The notes below the pieces were generated by a model. The model was given only the letters and a program-made list of their open reading frames with translations, was not told the DNA's origin and did no database searches. Positions 16,002 to 23,797 of a stretch of DNA of 64,000 nt are shown one piece after another. The position numbers were made by a program, and so were the translations under genes. Source of the DNA: Pseudomonas frederiksbergensis (GTDB lineage Bacteria > Pseudomonadota > Gammaproteobacteria > Pseudomonadales > Pseudomonadaceae); the NCBI RefSeq assembly GCF_900105495.1, contig NZ_FNTF01000002.1, forward strand, positions 5,448,501 through 5,512,500. The letters run 5' to 3'. The stretch's first letter is position 1, and each line of letters starts with the position of its first letter.

Positions 16002-16940
16002 ATGCCCCGGTCTTCCCGCAGCGAACATCTATTGGCTCCATCCGCTATGTACGCCAGCCTCAAGTCAATCATACGAAGGCTACCCTCCTCAAAGTACGCG
16101 CACCTGGTCATGCTTGTGTTGTGTACCTGCTCGGCGCTTGGCAGCGCGCTGGTTTATAGCCTGTCCACTCGCCTGCCGCTGAGTCTGCTTGCCCTCAATA
16201 TCGCCGCGTTGGCCTGCGTCTGGGTGCGGCATTGTTTTTCGCGCAAGTCGATAAAATTTCAACCCCAGGAATTGGCTGACCGGCTGTTGGAGGTTCAGGA
16301 AAACGAACGTCACCGGCTCAGTCGGGAGCTGCATGACGACATCGGCCAATTGCTGACCGCGGCAAAACTTCAAAGCGACTGGCTCAAACGCCGAATGCCC
16401 GAAGAACTCCAGGGCCAGTGTTCGGTACTCTGCGACACGCTGGAAGAGACCCTGGCCAAGGTAAGAGACGTGTCGGCCATTCTCAATCCAAGGCAGCTGA
16501 CCAGCCTCGGCCTGGAAGCCAGTCTGCGCGCGCACTTACTCAAGACACTGGCCAACACACCGGTGCACTGGAGCCTGGAATGCCATCAGCGCCTGTCCGG
16601 TATACCGGAGGAAATGAGCCTGGCCGCCTTTCGTATCACCCAGGAAGCGGTGACCAATATATTGCGCCATGCCAAAGCGAAAAATCTGTTGGTCCGCCTG
16701 CAACGTCTGCCGCAGGGCCTGACGCTATTGATCAGCGACGATGGCCAGGGTTTCGCGCCAGCGACCGATCCAGGCCGAGAAGGGCAACGCGGCATGGCAG
16801 GGATGTCGGAGCGGATCAATCAGTTGGGCGGCACACTGAGCATTTGCAGCGAGCCGGGCAAAGGCACTCAAATCGAAGCCCTCTTCCCCTGGGCGCCCCG
16901 TGCGCTCGAACGGGCCAGTACGAATAAGGTTATGCGTTGA
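16002..16940 (+). CDS. NarL-family sensor histidine kinase
   Basis: A 312-residue membrane kinase. Two hydrophobic segments (about residues 34-54 and 57-77) have almost no loop between them, so there is no periplasmic sensor. A HisKA_3 dimerisation domain follows with the phospho-acceptor in ENERHRLSRELHDDIGQ, then a HATPase_c domain with N (AVTNILRHA) and G boxes (DDGQGF, GMAGM). It should phosphorylate the regulator encoded next to it, with which it overlaps by four bases. The start is uncertain: ATG 16002 has no clear ribosome site, and ATG 16047 would also keep both membrane segments. The signal is unknown. Confidence 0.83.
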   Translation: MPRSSRSEHLLAPSAMYASLKSIIRRLPSSKYAHLVMLVLCTCSALGSALVYSLSTRLPLSLLALNIAALACVWVRHCFSRKSIKFQPQELADRLLEVQENERHRLSRELHDDIGQLLTAAKLQSDWLKRRMPEELQGQCSVLCDTLEETLAKVRDVSAILNPRQLTSLGLEASLRAHLLKTLANTPVHWSLECHQRLSGIPEEMSLAAFRITQEAVTNILRHAKAKNLLVRLQRLPQGLTLLISDDGQGFAPATDPGREGQRGMAGMSERINQLGGTLSICSEPGKGTQIEALFPWAPRALERASTNKVMR

Positions 16941-17593
16941 CTTGTAACTTACTTCTGGTGGATGACCACTCACTTATCAGGGCAGGCGTGCGCGCCCTGG
17001 TGCTGGATATTCCCGGTTACGCGGTAATCGGTGAAGCCAATGACGGTTCGCAGTTGCTCGAGTTGGTCGAGCAGTTGTCCCCCGACATCATCCTGCTGGA
17101 TATTTCCATGAAGGAAACCAGTGGCCTTGACGCATTGCAGCGACTCAAGCGCGTACGCCCGCAGAGCAAGGTGCTGATCCTGTCGATGCACACCGATCCC
17201 GCACTCATCATGCAGGCATTGGAAACAGGTGCGCATGGCTACTTGCTCAAGGACACCACGGCCACCGAGCTCGAACATGCCCTGGATGCCTTGCGTAACA
17301 ATGAGCGCTACCTGAGCCCGGCCATCGCCCATACCGTCATCAGCCAGGCGCTGACCCGAACTCAGAAACACCAGCCGGAACCTGATTCGCACAACCTGAC
17401 AGCGCGTCAGCTGGAAATCCTCCGGCTGATCGTTCGCGGAAAATCTACCCGGGAAATCGCCAATGGCCTGGGCCTCAGCATCAAGACCGTTGAAACCCAC
17501 CGTTCGCAGCTCATGAAGCGCTTGCAGATCTACGATGTAGCAGGCCTGGTACTGTTCGCCGTGCGCGAGCAGATCATCAGCCTGGATGATTGA
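16937..17593 (+). CDS. NarL/FixJ response regulator
   Basis: A 218-residue regulator with an N-terminal receiver (LLLVDDHSLIRAGV; phospho-Asp in IILLDISMKE) and a C-terminal LuxR-type helix-turn-helix (LTARQLEILRLIVRGKSTREIA, then SIKTVETHR). It begins with TTG inside the TTGA that also ends the kinase gene, which implies translational coupling. It is the cognate partner of that kinase. The last 17 bases overlap the convergent lipid kinase gene. The targets are unknown. Confidence 0.88.
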   Translation: MTCNLLLVDDHSLIRAGVRALVLDIPGYAVIGEANDGSQLLELVEQLSPDIILLDISMKETSGLDALQRLKRVRPQSKVLILSMHTDPALIMQALETGAHGYLLKDTTATELEHALDALRNNERYLSPAIAHTVISQALTRTQKHQPEPDSHNLTARQLEILRLIVRGKSTREIANGLGLSIKTVETHRSQLMKRLQIYDVAGLVLFAVREQIISLDD

Positions 17594-18494
17594 TCAATGG
17601 CGATGCCCCCAGCAGCGGCGAGTTTTCAGGTAAATGCACGCGCAGTGCCGCCGGACGTGTCGAGAAACGCAAGTTGTCACCTTCCAGAGGTTCGCCGTCG
17701 AGGTTGATACAGAGGCCTTCCGAGACCTTGATTTCGACCCATGGCAAGCGGACTCGCACAAACATGTTGTCGATGCCGAAGCCATCCGCCAGCAGGGTTT
17801 TCAAGGTGCCGACGATTTCCTGCGGCGCAGGCAGAATACTGATGTCCAGCAGACCGTCGTCAGCCAGCGCTTCTGGACACAGCACGTGTCCACCGCCAGC
17901 CTGTCGGCCATTGCCGATGCCCAATGCCAACAGCTCGCCGCTCCAGTGGAAATCAGGCCCCTGCAACTCGCCATAGGCTGCGTGCAACTCACTGAACCGC
18001 GATAAACCGGTGAATAGGTAAGCCGCGCCGCCGAGGATTTTTTTCAAGTCCTCCGAGGTGTTTGCCGTGACCTGGCTGCCAAAACCGCCCGTGGCCATAT
18101 TCAGGAACACCTGCCCGCCGACCTCCCCCAGATCAATGGCGCTCGGTGCAATGTCGAGAAGTTCCAGCGCCTGCTCGGGCTCCAGAGGCACGCCGGCGGC
18201 ACGCGCAAAATCATTGGCGGTCCCCAACGGCATCAGTACCAGGCTGGCCTGTGTCGAATGCGCTGCCATGGCTTCGGCAATATCGCGCAAGGTACCGTCA
18301 CCGCCACCGGCGATGATCTGTGTGTAGCCTGCCGCCAGTGCTTCATCTACCAGCCGCTGTGCGTCGCCCGCTTCCCAGGTCACTCGAACAGCCAGTTCCC
18401 AACCCTGTTTTCGCTTGTCCGCAACGGCAGAGCGAACCGCCTCGTTGAGCGCTTGCTTGCCATGCAGAATCAACAGCGCCTTGCGTTCGCCCAT
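17577..18494 (-). CDS. yegS: YegS-type lipid kinase
   Basis: A 305-residue protein of the diacylglycerol kinase catalytic family. The nucleotide loop is IIAGGDGTL (about residues 60-70) and LMPLGTANDFARAAGVPLE follows, typical of YegS and related lipid kinases; a C-terminal beta-sandwich closes it. In E. coli YegS phosphorylates phosphatidylglycerol in vitro; the in vivo role is unclear. It acts at the cytoplasmic membrane face. It converges with the response regulator. Confidence 0.9.
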   Translation of the reverse strand: MGERKALLILHGKQALNEAVRSAVADKRKQGWELAVRVTWEAGDAQRLVDEALAAGYTQIIAGGGDGTLRDIAEAMAAHSTQASLVLMPLGTANDFARAAGVPLEPEQALELLDIAPSAIDLGEVGGQVFLNMATGGFGSQVTANTSEDLKKILGGAAYLFTGLSRFSELHAAYGELQGPDFHWSGELLALGIGNGRQAGGGHVLCPEALADDGLLDISILPAPQEIVGTLKTLLADGFGIDNMFVRVRLPWVEIKVSEGLCINLDGEPLEGDNLRFSTRPAALRVHLPENSPLLGASPLINHPG

Positions 18495-18723
18495 TAGTTG
18501 TCACTCCCATGATTGAATTCCGTATTGGAAATGTTGACCTCATCTAGCCCCATAAAAGTCGCAAGAATTTGAATTTTTTGAAGTCGAGCCGTATGGCGTC
18601 CTACAAGGCGGGATTTTTTCTTACAACATGTGAGGAATCGGCTCAATTGACCGAGCAATGCGTTTGGTACACCTTGGCACCTGCAGTTATCAAACATCAG
18701 CAGAAACTACACAGGGACGTGCC

Positions 18724-19038
18724 ATGCAAAGCCAAGAGATCAGGTCACCGGTCACTCCGGTTGCATCCTTCGCAGAAAAACGCGCCAATCATCAAGCTGA
18801 ATTCAAAACCAGCGCAAAGCCCAGTGGAGAGGCTGCCATGGAATCTCGCGTCGTTGAACTGGAGACACACCTCAAATACATCCGACGAGACATCGATGAA
18901 GTCCGCAGTGACGTCAAATCCATAAAACACAGGCTTGCCTATTCGGCTATCGGAACAGCCGTCGTCATCGGCGTTCTGGCCTGGATCGCCAATAGCCGTT
19001 TCGACCAGCTCGTGACACTCCTGGCTCACCAAGGGTAA
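18724..19038 (+). CDS. Small coiled-coil protein with one membrane segment
   Basis: A protein of 104 residues if it starts at ATG 18724 (after AGGGACGTGCC); an upstream in-frame start at 18658 or an internal ATG at 18838 is possible. Residues about 40-68 form a charged heptad-like coil (ESRVVELETHLKYIRRDIDE) followed by one hydrophobic helix (LAYSAIGTAVVIGVLAWIA) and a short tail. I do not recognise the family. It is likely an inner-membrane protein with a cytoplasmic coil. Confidence 0.6.
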   Translation: MQSQEIRSPVTPVASFAEKRANHQAEFKTSAKPSGEAAMESRVVELETHLKYIRRDIDEVRSDVKSIKHRLAYSAIGTAVVIGVLAWIANSRFDQLVTLLAHQG

Positions 19039-19046
19039 GCCATGAA

Positions 19047-19080
19047 CGCGAAACCCGGTTCGATCAACCGGGGTTGCGCG
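19047..19080 (+). terminator. Hairpin after the coiled-coil gene
   Basis: CGCGAAACCCGGTT, loop CGATC, AACCGGGGTTGCGCG: a long stem with one bulged base just past the stop codon at 19038. There is no T run, so termination is uncertain. Confidence 0.5.
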
Positions 19081-19098
19081 GTAAGACAGCGGCGGGAG

Positions 19099-20325
19099 TC
19101 AGCTCAAGACTTCGCTCAACGGGATGAAGCCCACGTAGTCACCTTCGCTCAGCGTGCGATCCTCCAGCACCTCAACCAGACCATCAGCCCAGGCAGCGCT
19201 ACGCAGTACACCAGAACTCTGATTACTGTAGATAATTGCCCGGCCATTCTCCAGACGCCCGCGCAAGTACTCGCGTCGAGTGCCTGCTTTTGGCCATGCA
19301 AACCCTGCAGGCACCTGAAACTTAAGGGGCTCAACCTCTTTTACACCCTGGCGGCGCAAGAGATAGGGCCTTGCCAACAAAGCAAAGGTCACCAGCGTTG
19401 AAGCCGGATTGCCAGGCAACCCAATCACCGGCACGCCGCGAAAATGCCCGAATGTCAGCGGTTTGCCGGGTTTGATGGCAAGTTTCCACAACGTCAACTC
19501 GCCCTCTTCACGCAAGGCAATGCCCAGAAAATCCGCCTCGCCCACCGAGACACCACCGGTGGAAAGGATCAGATCGACATCTTTCAATTCACCAAGACAA
19601 GTACGGGTAGTCGCTAAATCATCCGGGAGAATCCCGGCGTCGATCACTTCACAGCCCTGACGCTGCAACCAACTGCACAACAACACTCGATTGCTGTTGT
19701 AAATCTGTCCCGGTCCCAGCGCCTGACCCGGTTCAATCAGTTCGTCCCCGGTGGACAGAACAGCAACGCGAACCTTGCGAATCACGTCCAGCTCTGCACA
19801 TCCCAGCGATGCAACCAACCCCTGCTCGATCGGCCCGAGGCGCGTGCCGGCTGGCAGAATCAATTCACCAACGGTAGCTTCCTGGCCTTGGGGACGAATG
19901 TTTTGTCCTGGGGCCATGGTTTGGGTGAAACGTACTCGCTCATCCGCCAGAATCTCGGTGTTTTCCTGCATCTCGACGCAATCTGCACCAGCGGGCACTG
20001 GCGCACCGGTGAAGATTCGTGCACAGGTGCCAGGCTTCAAGGGCTGCGGAGCCTGACCGGCAAAAATCTTCTGGCTGACTACCAGGGGTTCTCCAGTCCA
20101 GTCGGCCACGCGCAAGGCATAACCGTCCATGGCACTGTTGGGCCAAGGTGGCAGATCCAGCGTCGAGACCAGGTCATCAGCCAGCACCCGCCCCTGAACC
20201 TGCACCAATGGCAAGCGTTCACGCTCACGAATCGGTGAGGCTTCCGCCATTGCCAGCAAGCGTGCCAATGCCACCTCGACAGCCATCAGGCTGCCAGTCT
20301 TGCCTGGCTTACCCGCGGGATTCAC
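19099..20325 (-). CDS. moeA: Molybdopterin molybdotransferase MoeA
   Basis: A protein of about 408 residues. MoeA inserts molybdate into adenylated molybdopterin. Motifs are DLPPWPNSAMDGYA and AGQAPQPLKPGTCARIFTGAPVPAGAD in domain III, LSTGDELIEPGQ and LSTGGVSVGEADF in the MoCF domain, and GLPGNPASTLVTF. The chosen GTG at 20325 overlaps the moaB end by 17 bases and follows AGGCGG; ATG 20286 (395 residues, MAVEVALARL) is a fair alternative. It forms an operon with moaB. Confidence 0.92.
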   Translation of the reverse strand: MNPAGKPGKTGSLMAVEVALARLLAMAEASPIRERERLPLVQVQGRVLADDLVSTLDLPPWPNSAMDGYALRVADWTGEPLVVSQKIFAGQAPQPLKPGTCARIFTGAPVPAGADCVEMQENTEILADERVRFTQTMAPGQNIRPQGQEATVGELILPAGTRLGPIEQGLVASLGCAELDVIRKVRVAVLSTGDELIEPGQALGPGQIYNSNRVLLCSWLQRQGCEVIDAGILPDDLATTRTCLGELKDVDLILSTGGVSVGEADFLGIALREEGELTLWKLAIKPGKPLTFGHFRGVPVIGLPGNPASTLVTFALLARPYLLRRQGVKEVEPLKFQVPAGFAWPKAGTRREYLRGRLENGRAIIYSNQSSGVLRSAAWADGLVEVLEDRTLSEGDYVGFIPLSEVLS

Positions 20326-20848
20326 AGGGTGCCGCCTGTTTAAGATGAGTGACGAAGTTGCACGGGCGGTGCCGCGAATCCAGCTGCTCGGCAAGAATGC
20401 CATCCCAACCGGTGCGCACGGCATTGGTCGAACCCGGTAAACAGCAGACCAGCGTGCTATTGGACAAGCCGGCCAGGGCACGGGACTGAACAGTAGAGGT
20501 GCCAATATCCGCCACCGATATTTGCCTGAACAGTTCACCAAAACCGTCGACCTGTTTATCCAGCAGGCAACTCACCGCTTCCGGAGTGCTGTCGCGCCCC
20601 GTGAAACCGGTACCGCCAGTGATCAGTACCACCTGCACAACATCGTCGGCAATCCAGTTGGCGACTTGCGCGCGAATTTTGTAGAGATCATCTTTGAGCA
20701 GAACCCGGGCCGCCAGGTTATGGCCGGCAGCACTCAAGCGGTCGACGAAGAGCTGGCCTGAAGTATCGGTTTCCAGGGTACGGGTATCGCTGACCGTCAG
20801 CACCGCGATGTTGAGCGGTGCGAAAGGTACATCAGCCTTGGCTTTCAT
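20309..20848 (-). CDS. moaB: Molybdenum cofactor biosynthesis protein MoaB
   Basis: A 179-residue MoCF-domain protein. NIAVLTVSDTR opens the fold, LITGGTGFTGRDSTPEA is the molybdopterin-binding loop, and CLPGSTNAVRTGW closes it. The family adenylates molybdopterin (MogA-like) or supports that step. It precedes moeA in an overlapping operon, divergent from mobA across an 81-base gap that must hold both promoters. Confidence 0.92.
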   Translation of the reverse strand: MKAKADVPFAPLNIAVLTVSDTRTLETDTSGQLFVDRLSAAGHNLAARVLLKDDLYKIRAQVANWIADDVVQVVLITGGTGFTGRDSTPEAVSCLLDKQVDGFGELFRQISVADIGTSTVQSRALAGLSNSTLVCCLPGSTNAVRTGWDGILAEQLDSRHRPCNFVTHLKQAAPCESRG

Positions 20849-20929
20849 AGGCTCATCCAGTTGTAGGAGAAACAGCCCGGTGTTATATCACAGCGCTTCA
20901 TTTTTTCGCCGCCCCCATGGAGACCGGCC

Positions 20930-21532
20930 ATGACCTCGAATACACATTTGCCGCCCTGCTCCATTCTGCTCCTGGCAGGTGGTCGCGGCCAACGCATGGG
21001 CGGGCAGGACAAAGGGCTGCTGGAATGGCACGGCGAGCCATTGATTGCCCACTTGCACCGCAAGACCCGCTCACTGAGCGATGACCTGATCATCTCCTGC
21101 AACAGAAACCTGGAAAAGTACGCCCCCTACGCCGACCAACTGGTTCATGACGATGAAGGCGACTTCCCTGGCCCCCTGGCCGGTATTCGCGCAGGCCTGA
21201 AGGCCGCCCGCCATGCGCATTTGCTGGTGCTGCCTTGTGATGTACCGCGCGTAGACACCGCACTGCTCAATAGCATGCGCGATTCCGCCAGCCATCACCC
21301 GGACCAACCACTGATGCTTCGCCATGGCGAACACTGGGAGCCTCTGCTGTGCATTATTCCCGTGGCACTCTCGGCCGAATTCGAAAGCGCCTGGAGCGAC
21401 GGTGAACGCAGCCCGGGTCGCCTCATGCGCAAACTGGGCGCTACGGCCCTGCAATGCCCCGACAATGACCCACGTCTGGCCAACCTCAACACACCAGAAC
21501 TGTTAAGTGCCCACAACTCTGTGTCAGACTGA
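20930..21532 (+). CDS. mobA: Molybdenum cofactor guanylyltransferase MobA
   Basis: A 200-residue nucleotidyltransferase. The GTP loop [19 protein letters not shown] is at residues 14-32, and [10 protein letters not shown] and [12 protein letters not shown] follow. It joins GMP to Mo-molybdopterin to make MGD for DMSO reductase-family enzymes such as nitrate reductase and formate dehydrogenase. It starts after GGAGACCGGCC and lies divergent from moaB-moeA, so three late cofactor steps cluster here. Confidence 0.95.
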   Translation: MTSNTHLPPCSILLLAGGRGQRMGGQDKGLLEWHGEPLIAHLHRKTRSLSDDLIISCNRNLEKYAPYADQLVHDDEGDFPGPLAGIRAGLKAARHAHLLVLPCDVPRVDTALLNSMRDSASHHPDQPLMLRHGEHWEPLLCIIPVALSAEFESAWSDGERSPGRLMRKLGATALQCPDNDPRLANLNTPELLSAHNSVSD

Positions 21533-21608
21533 CACGAGAAGGAACTTGCGCGCGCTCTACACGTCTCAAGCTCAGTAACCAAAAGAATTCATATTCGGAG
21601 ACACACTC

Positions 21609-21830
21609 ATGACTCAACGGACCCTCGCCACTTTCATGCTCGCACTGGGCCTCGCTACCCTCGCCGGTTGCGCATCGCCTACAGTGATTACCTTGAATGA
21701 CGGTCGAGAAATCCAGGCTGTCGACGCGCCAAAGTTCGATAAGGATTCGGGTTTCTACGAATTCGAACAACTGGATGGCAAGCAGAACCGCATCAACAAG
21801 GATCAGGTTCGTACCGTTAAAGAGCTGTAA
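21609..21830 (+). CDS. YgdI/YgdR-type small lipoprotein
   Basis: A 73-residue protein with a lipoprotein signal peptide (lipobox LAGC at about residues 18-21) and a DUF903 SH3-like domain (ITLNDGREIQAVDAPKFDKDSGFYEFEQ). It is probably anchored in the outer membrane. The function is unknown in the family. It follows CATATTCGGAGACACACTC and ends in a clear terminator, so it is a single-gene unit. Confidence 0.9.
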   Translation: MTQRTLATFMLALGLATLAGCASPTVITLNDGREIQAVDAPKFDKDSGFYEFEQLDGKQNRINKDQVRTVKEL

Positions 21831-21855
21831 TTTTTGCGGTGAACAACCGGATATG

Positions 21856-21882
21856 AAAAAGCCCGCTTCATGCGGGCTTTTT
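21856..21882 (+). terminator. Rho-independent terminator of the lipoprotein gene
   Basis: AAAAAGCCCGC, loop TTCAT, GCGGGCTTTTT: a perfect stem with flanking A and T runs, so it may also work for the convergent gene. Confidence 0.95.
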
Positions 21883-21919
21883 CGTGGCTGAAGATCGGCA
21901 GATTCGCTGAATTTGGTGA

Positions 21920-22810
21920 TCACCACTGCAGAGTGATGGTGCTTTCGAATGCTCTTTCCTGGCCGCTGACCGGGTCCACAAATCGTAATCCCTGAGCGAG
22001 CAGTTTCAAAGGATTGGCATAGTCATCCTCAACACCCTTGAGTACGTGCGGATAAAACGGGTCGTTGCAGATGCTGGCGCCCAAGGCTGTCATGTGCACC
22101 CGTAATTGATGCTTTTTGCCTGTCACCGGGTAAAGCGCATAACGCCACAGATCACCGTTCTTCTCCGTAACCTCGACAGCCGTTTCGGTATTGCTGACGC
22201 CCGGGCCTTCCTGCATGCGGAAGAAAGGCTCGCCATCGATGAGCCGACTCTTGTGGACCAGCGGAAAAGACAGTTCAGGTAGCGCTCGGGCAATTGCCTC
22301 GTAGCGTTTTTCGATCTGCCGTGTAGGAAACAAGGACTGATAGGCGGAACGGCTCTGAGGGTTGGCGGAAAACAGCACCAACCCCGCTGTGTGCCGGTCA
22401 ATGCGATGCAAAGGCACCAGATGCGGGTTATCGAGTCGACGGATCAACCGTCGCAACAGGGTTTGCTCCACGTATTCACCCGCCGGCGTCACCGGTAGAA
22501 AATGCGGCTTGTCCGCCACGACCAGATGCTCATCCGCATACAGAATCGACTCAACCACCGGGATCGGCTTTTCGTCCGGCACCTCACGGAAATAATGAAT
22601 CCGCAAGCCTTCCTTGTAAGGAAGATCCAGGGCGATCGGTATGCCGTGACCGTCGAGGACACGGCCACGAGCGATTCTGTCCAGCCATTGTTCACGACCG
22701 ATGGCGCTGAAGTGCTCGCACAGACAATCGAGTACGGTCCGCCACGGACCGGGCGGCAAGTAGAGCGTGCTGGCCTGGTTGTGTGCAGCAGAAAATGATG
22801 AAGTGGACAT
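21920..22810 (-). CDS. RluA-family RNA pseudouridine synthase
   Basis: A 296-residue pseudouridine synthase. The catalytic Asp is in PLHRIDRHTAGLVLF (about residues 135-149), YPVTGKKHQLRVHM is the second signature, and VVADKPHFLPV is the entry strand. An N-terminal segment GREQWLDRIARGRVL resembles a small S4-like domain. It isomerises uridine in rRNA or tRNA; which site is unknown. It is convergent with the lipoprotein gene. Confidence 0.88.
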   Translation of the reverse strand: MSTSSFSAAHNQASTLYLPPGPWRTVLDCLCEHFSAIGREQWLDRIARGRVLDGHGIPIALDLPYKEGLRIHYFREVPDEKPIPVVESILYADEHLVVADKPHFLPVTPAGEYVEQTLLRRLIRRLDNPHLVPLHRIDRHTAGLVLFSANPQSRSAYQSLFPTRQIEKRYEAIARALPELSFPLVHKSRLIDGEPFFRMQEGPGVSNTETAVEVTEKNGDLWRYALYPVTGKKHQLRVHMTALGASICNDPFYPHVLKGVEDDYANPLKLLAQGLRFVDPVSGQERAFESTITLQW

Positions 22811-22881
22811 ACGAAAATTCTAACCCTCAATACAGGGCGGCATTATCCAACAGCGACCGGAACGAACCTAGAAGAGAATCC

Positions 22882-23199
22882 TCAAGCCGGAATCTGCGTG
22901 CGCGCTGCCGCTTCGGTGAACTCCTTGAGCCAGCGCAGCACATCGACTGCCTCCCATCGACCTGGGTCATAAAGTGCATACAACAAACCCTGATAGCCCA
23001 CGACATCCAGCTGCCGGTGATAGCCCGCGCGCTGGAACAAGGCTTCGATTTCGGCGAAACAGGTATTGAAATGCAGTTTATTGAAAGGAGTTTTTCCTTC
23101 TGTCACCAGGCCATCCAGGCGCAATTCGAGGACAGCCTCGCGCACCACGTCCGCCGACATCCGGTTCACGCTGTTCTTCAATTGTTCGACATTGACCAC
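22882..23199 (-). CDS. Conserved-looking hypothetical protein
   Basis: A 105-residue soluble protein, mostly helical, with no signal peptide or membrane segment. Notable blocks are NRMSADVVREAVLELRLDGL, GKTPFNKLHFNTCFAEIEAL and the YQGLLYALYDPGRWEAVDVL stretch. I do not recognise a named family. It lies between the pseudouridine synthase and a glutaredoxin-like gene on the same strand, with 71 and 157 base gaps. Confidence 0.7.
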   Translation of the reverse strand: MVNVEQLKNSVNRMSADVVREAVLELRLDGLVTEGKTPFNKLHFNTCFAEIEALFQRAGYHRQLDVVGYQGLLYALYDPGRWEAVDVLRWLKEFTEAAARTQIPA

Positions 23200-23356
23200 G
23201 ATTCATCCCTCTCACGCCCGGACCGCCTGCCCAAAACCCGAAAACCAGAGGGCAAGGCAGGCATCACGAATAACTGTATGTGCATACAGTATCCGATCAA
23301 TGCCGGTAAAGCCAAGGGAACCATCGCAAAGTTCGACAGGCGGGAACACCGACCGC

Positions 23357-23593
23357 CTAACGCAGGAACGCCACTACCTGATCGGCACTGAACGGCCAGC
23401 CCAGCTCCGCGCCGGTATCGATCCGCCGTAAAACCGGAATACGCAGACTGTAAGCCTCGAACCATGTTTCGTCGTCCGCGATATCCACCAGTTCCACCAG
23501 CAGACCGCGCTCGACAAACTCCATCAGCATGGCTTCGGCGACTTCACAAAGATGGCAACCAACGGTGCCGAACAGCTGACATTCAGGAAGCAT
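23357..23593 (-). CDS. Glutaredoxin-like thiol protein
   Basis: A 78-residue glutaredoxin-family (DUF836-like) protein. The thioredoxin-type start QLFGTVGCHLCEVAEAML carries a CxxC (Cys-His-Leu-Cys, about residues 13-16), and SLRIPVLRR holds the cis-proline. It is probably a cytoplasmic thiol reductase or redox sensor. The partner is unknown. Confidence 0.82.
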   Translation of the reverse strand: MLPECQLFGTVGCHLCEVAEAMLMEFVERGLLVELVDIADDETWFEAYSLRIPVLRRIDTGAELGWPFSADQVVAFLR

Positions 23594-23797
23594 GACTACA
23601 AGACCCGGTAAAGTAGGCGTTCATTCTAGGCCCGCCACGAAAAGCCGTCGAGCCAGGGACATCTTGATCAAAACTGGTTTCATGAGATTTCGGCAACGCC
23701 CTGACGCAAATCATTCGACCTGAACATCACTTGCGTCATGCTCGCCGCTTTTTTGCCTCTACGCTTGAATTGCCAGCGCCCATCACCGGAGTTATTC

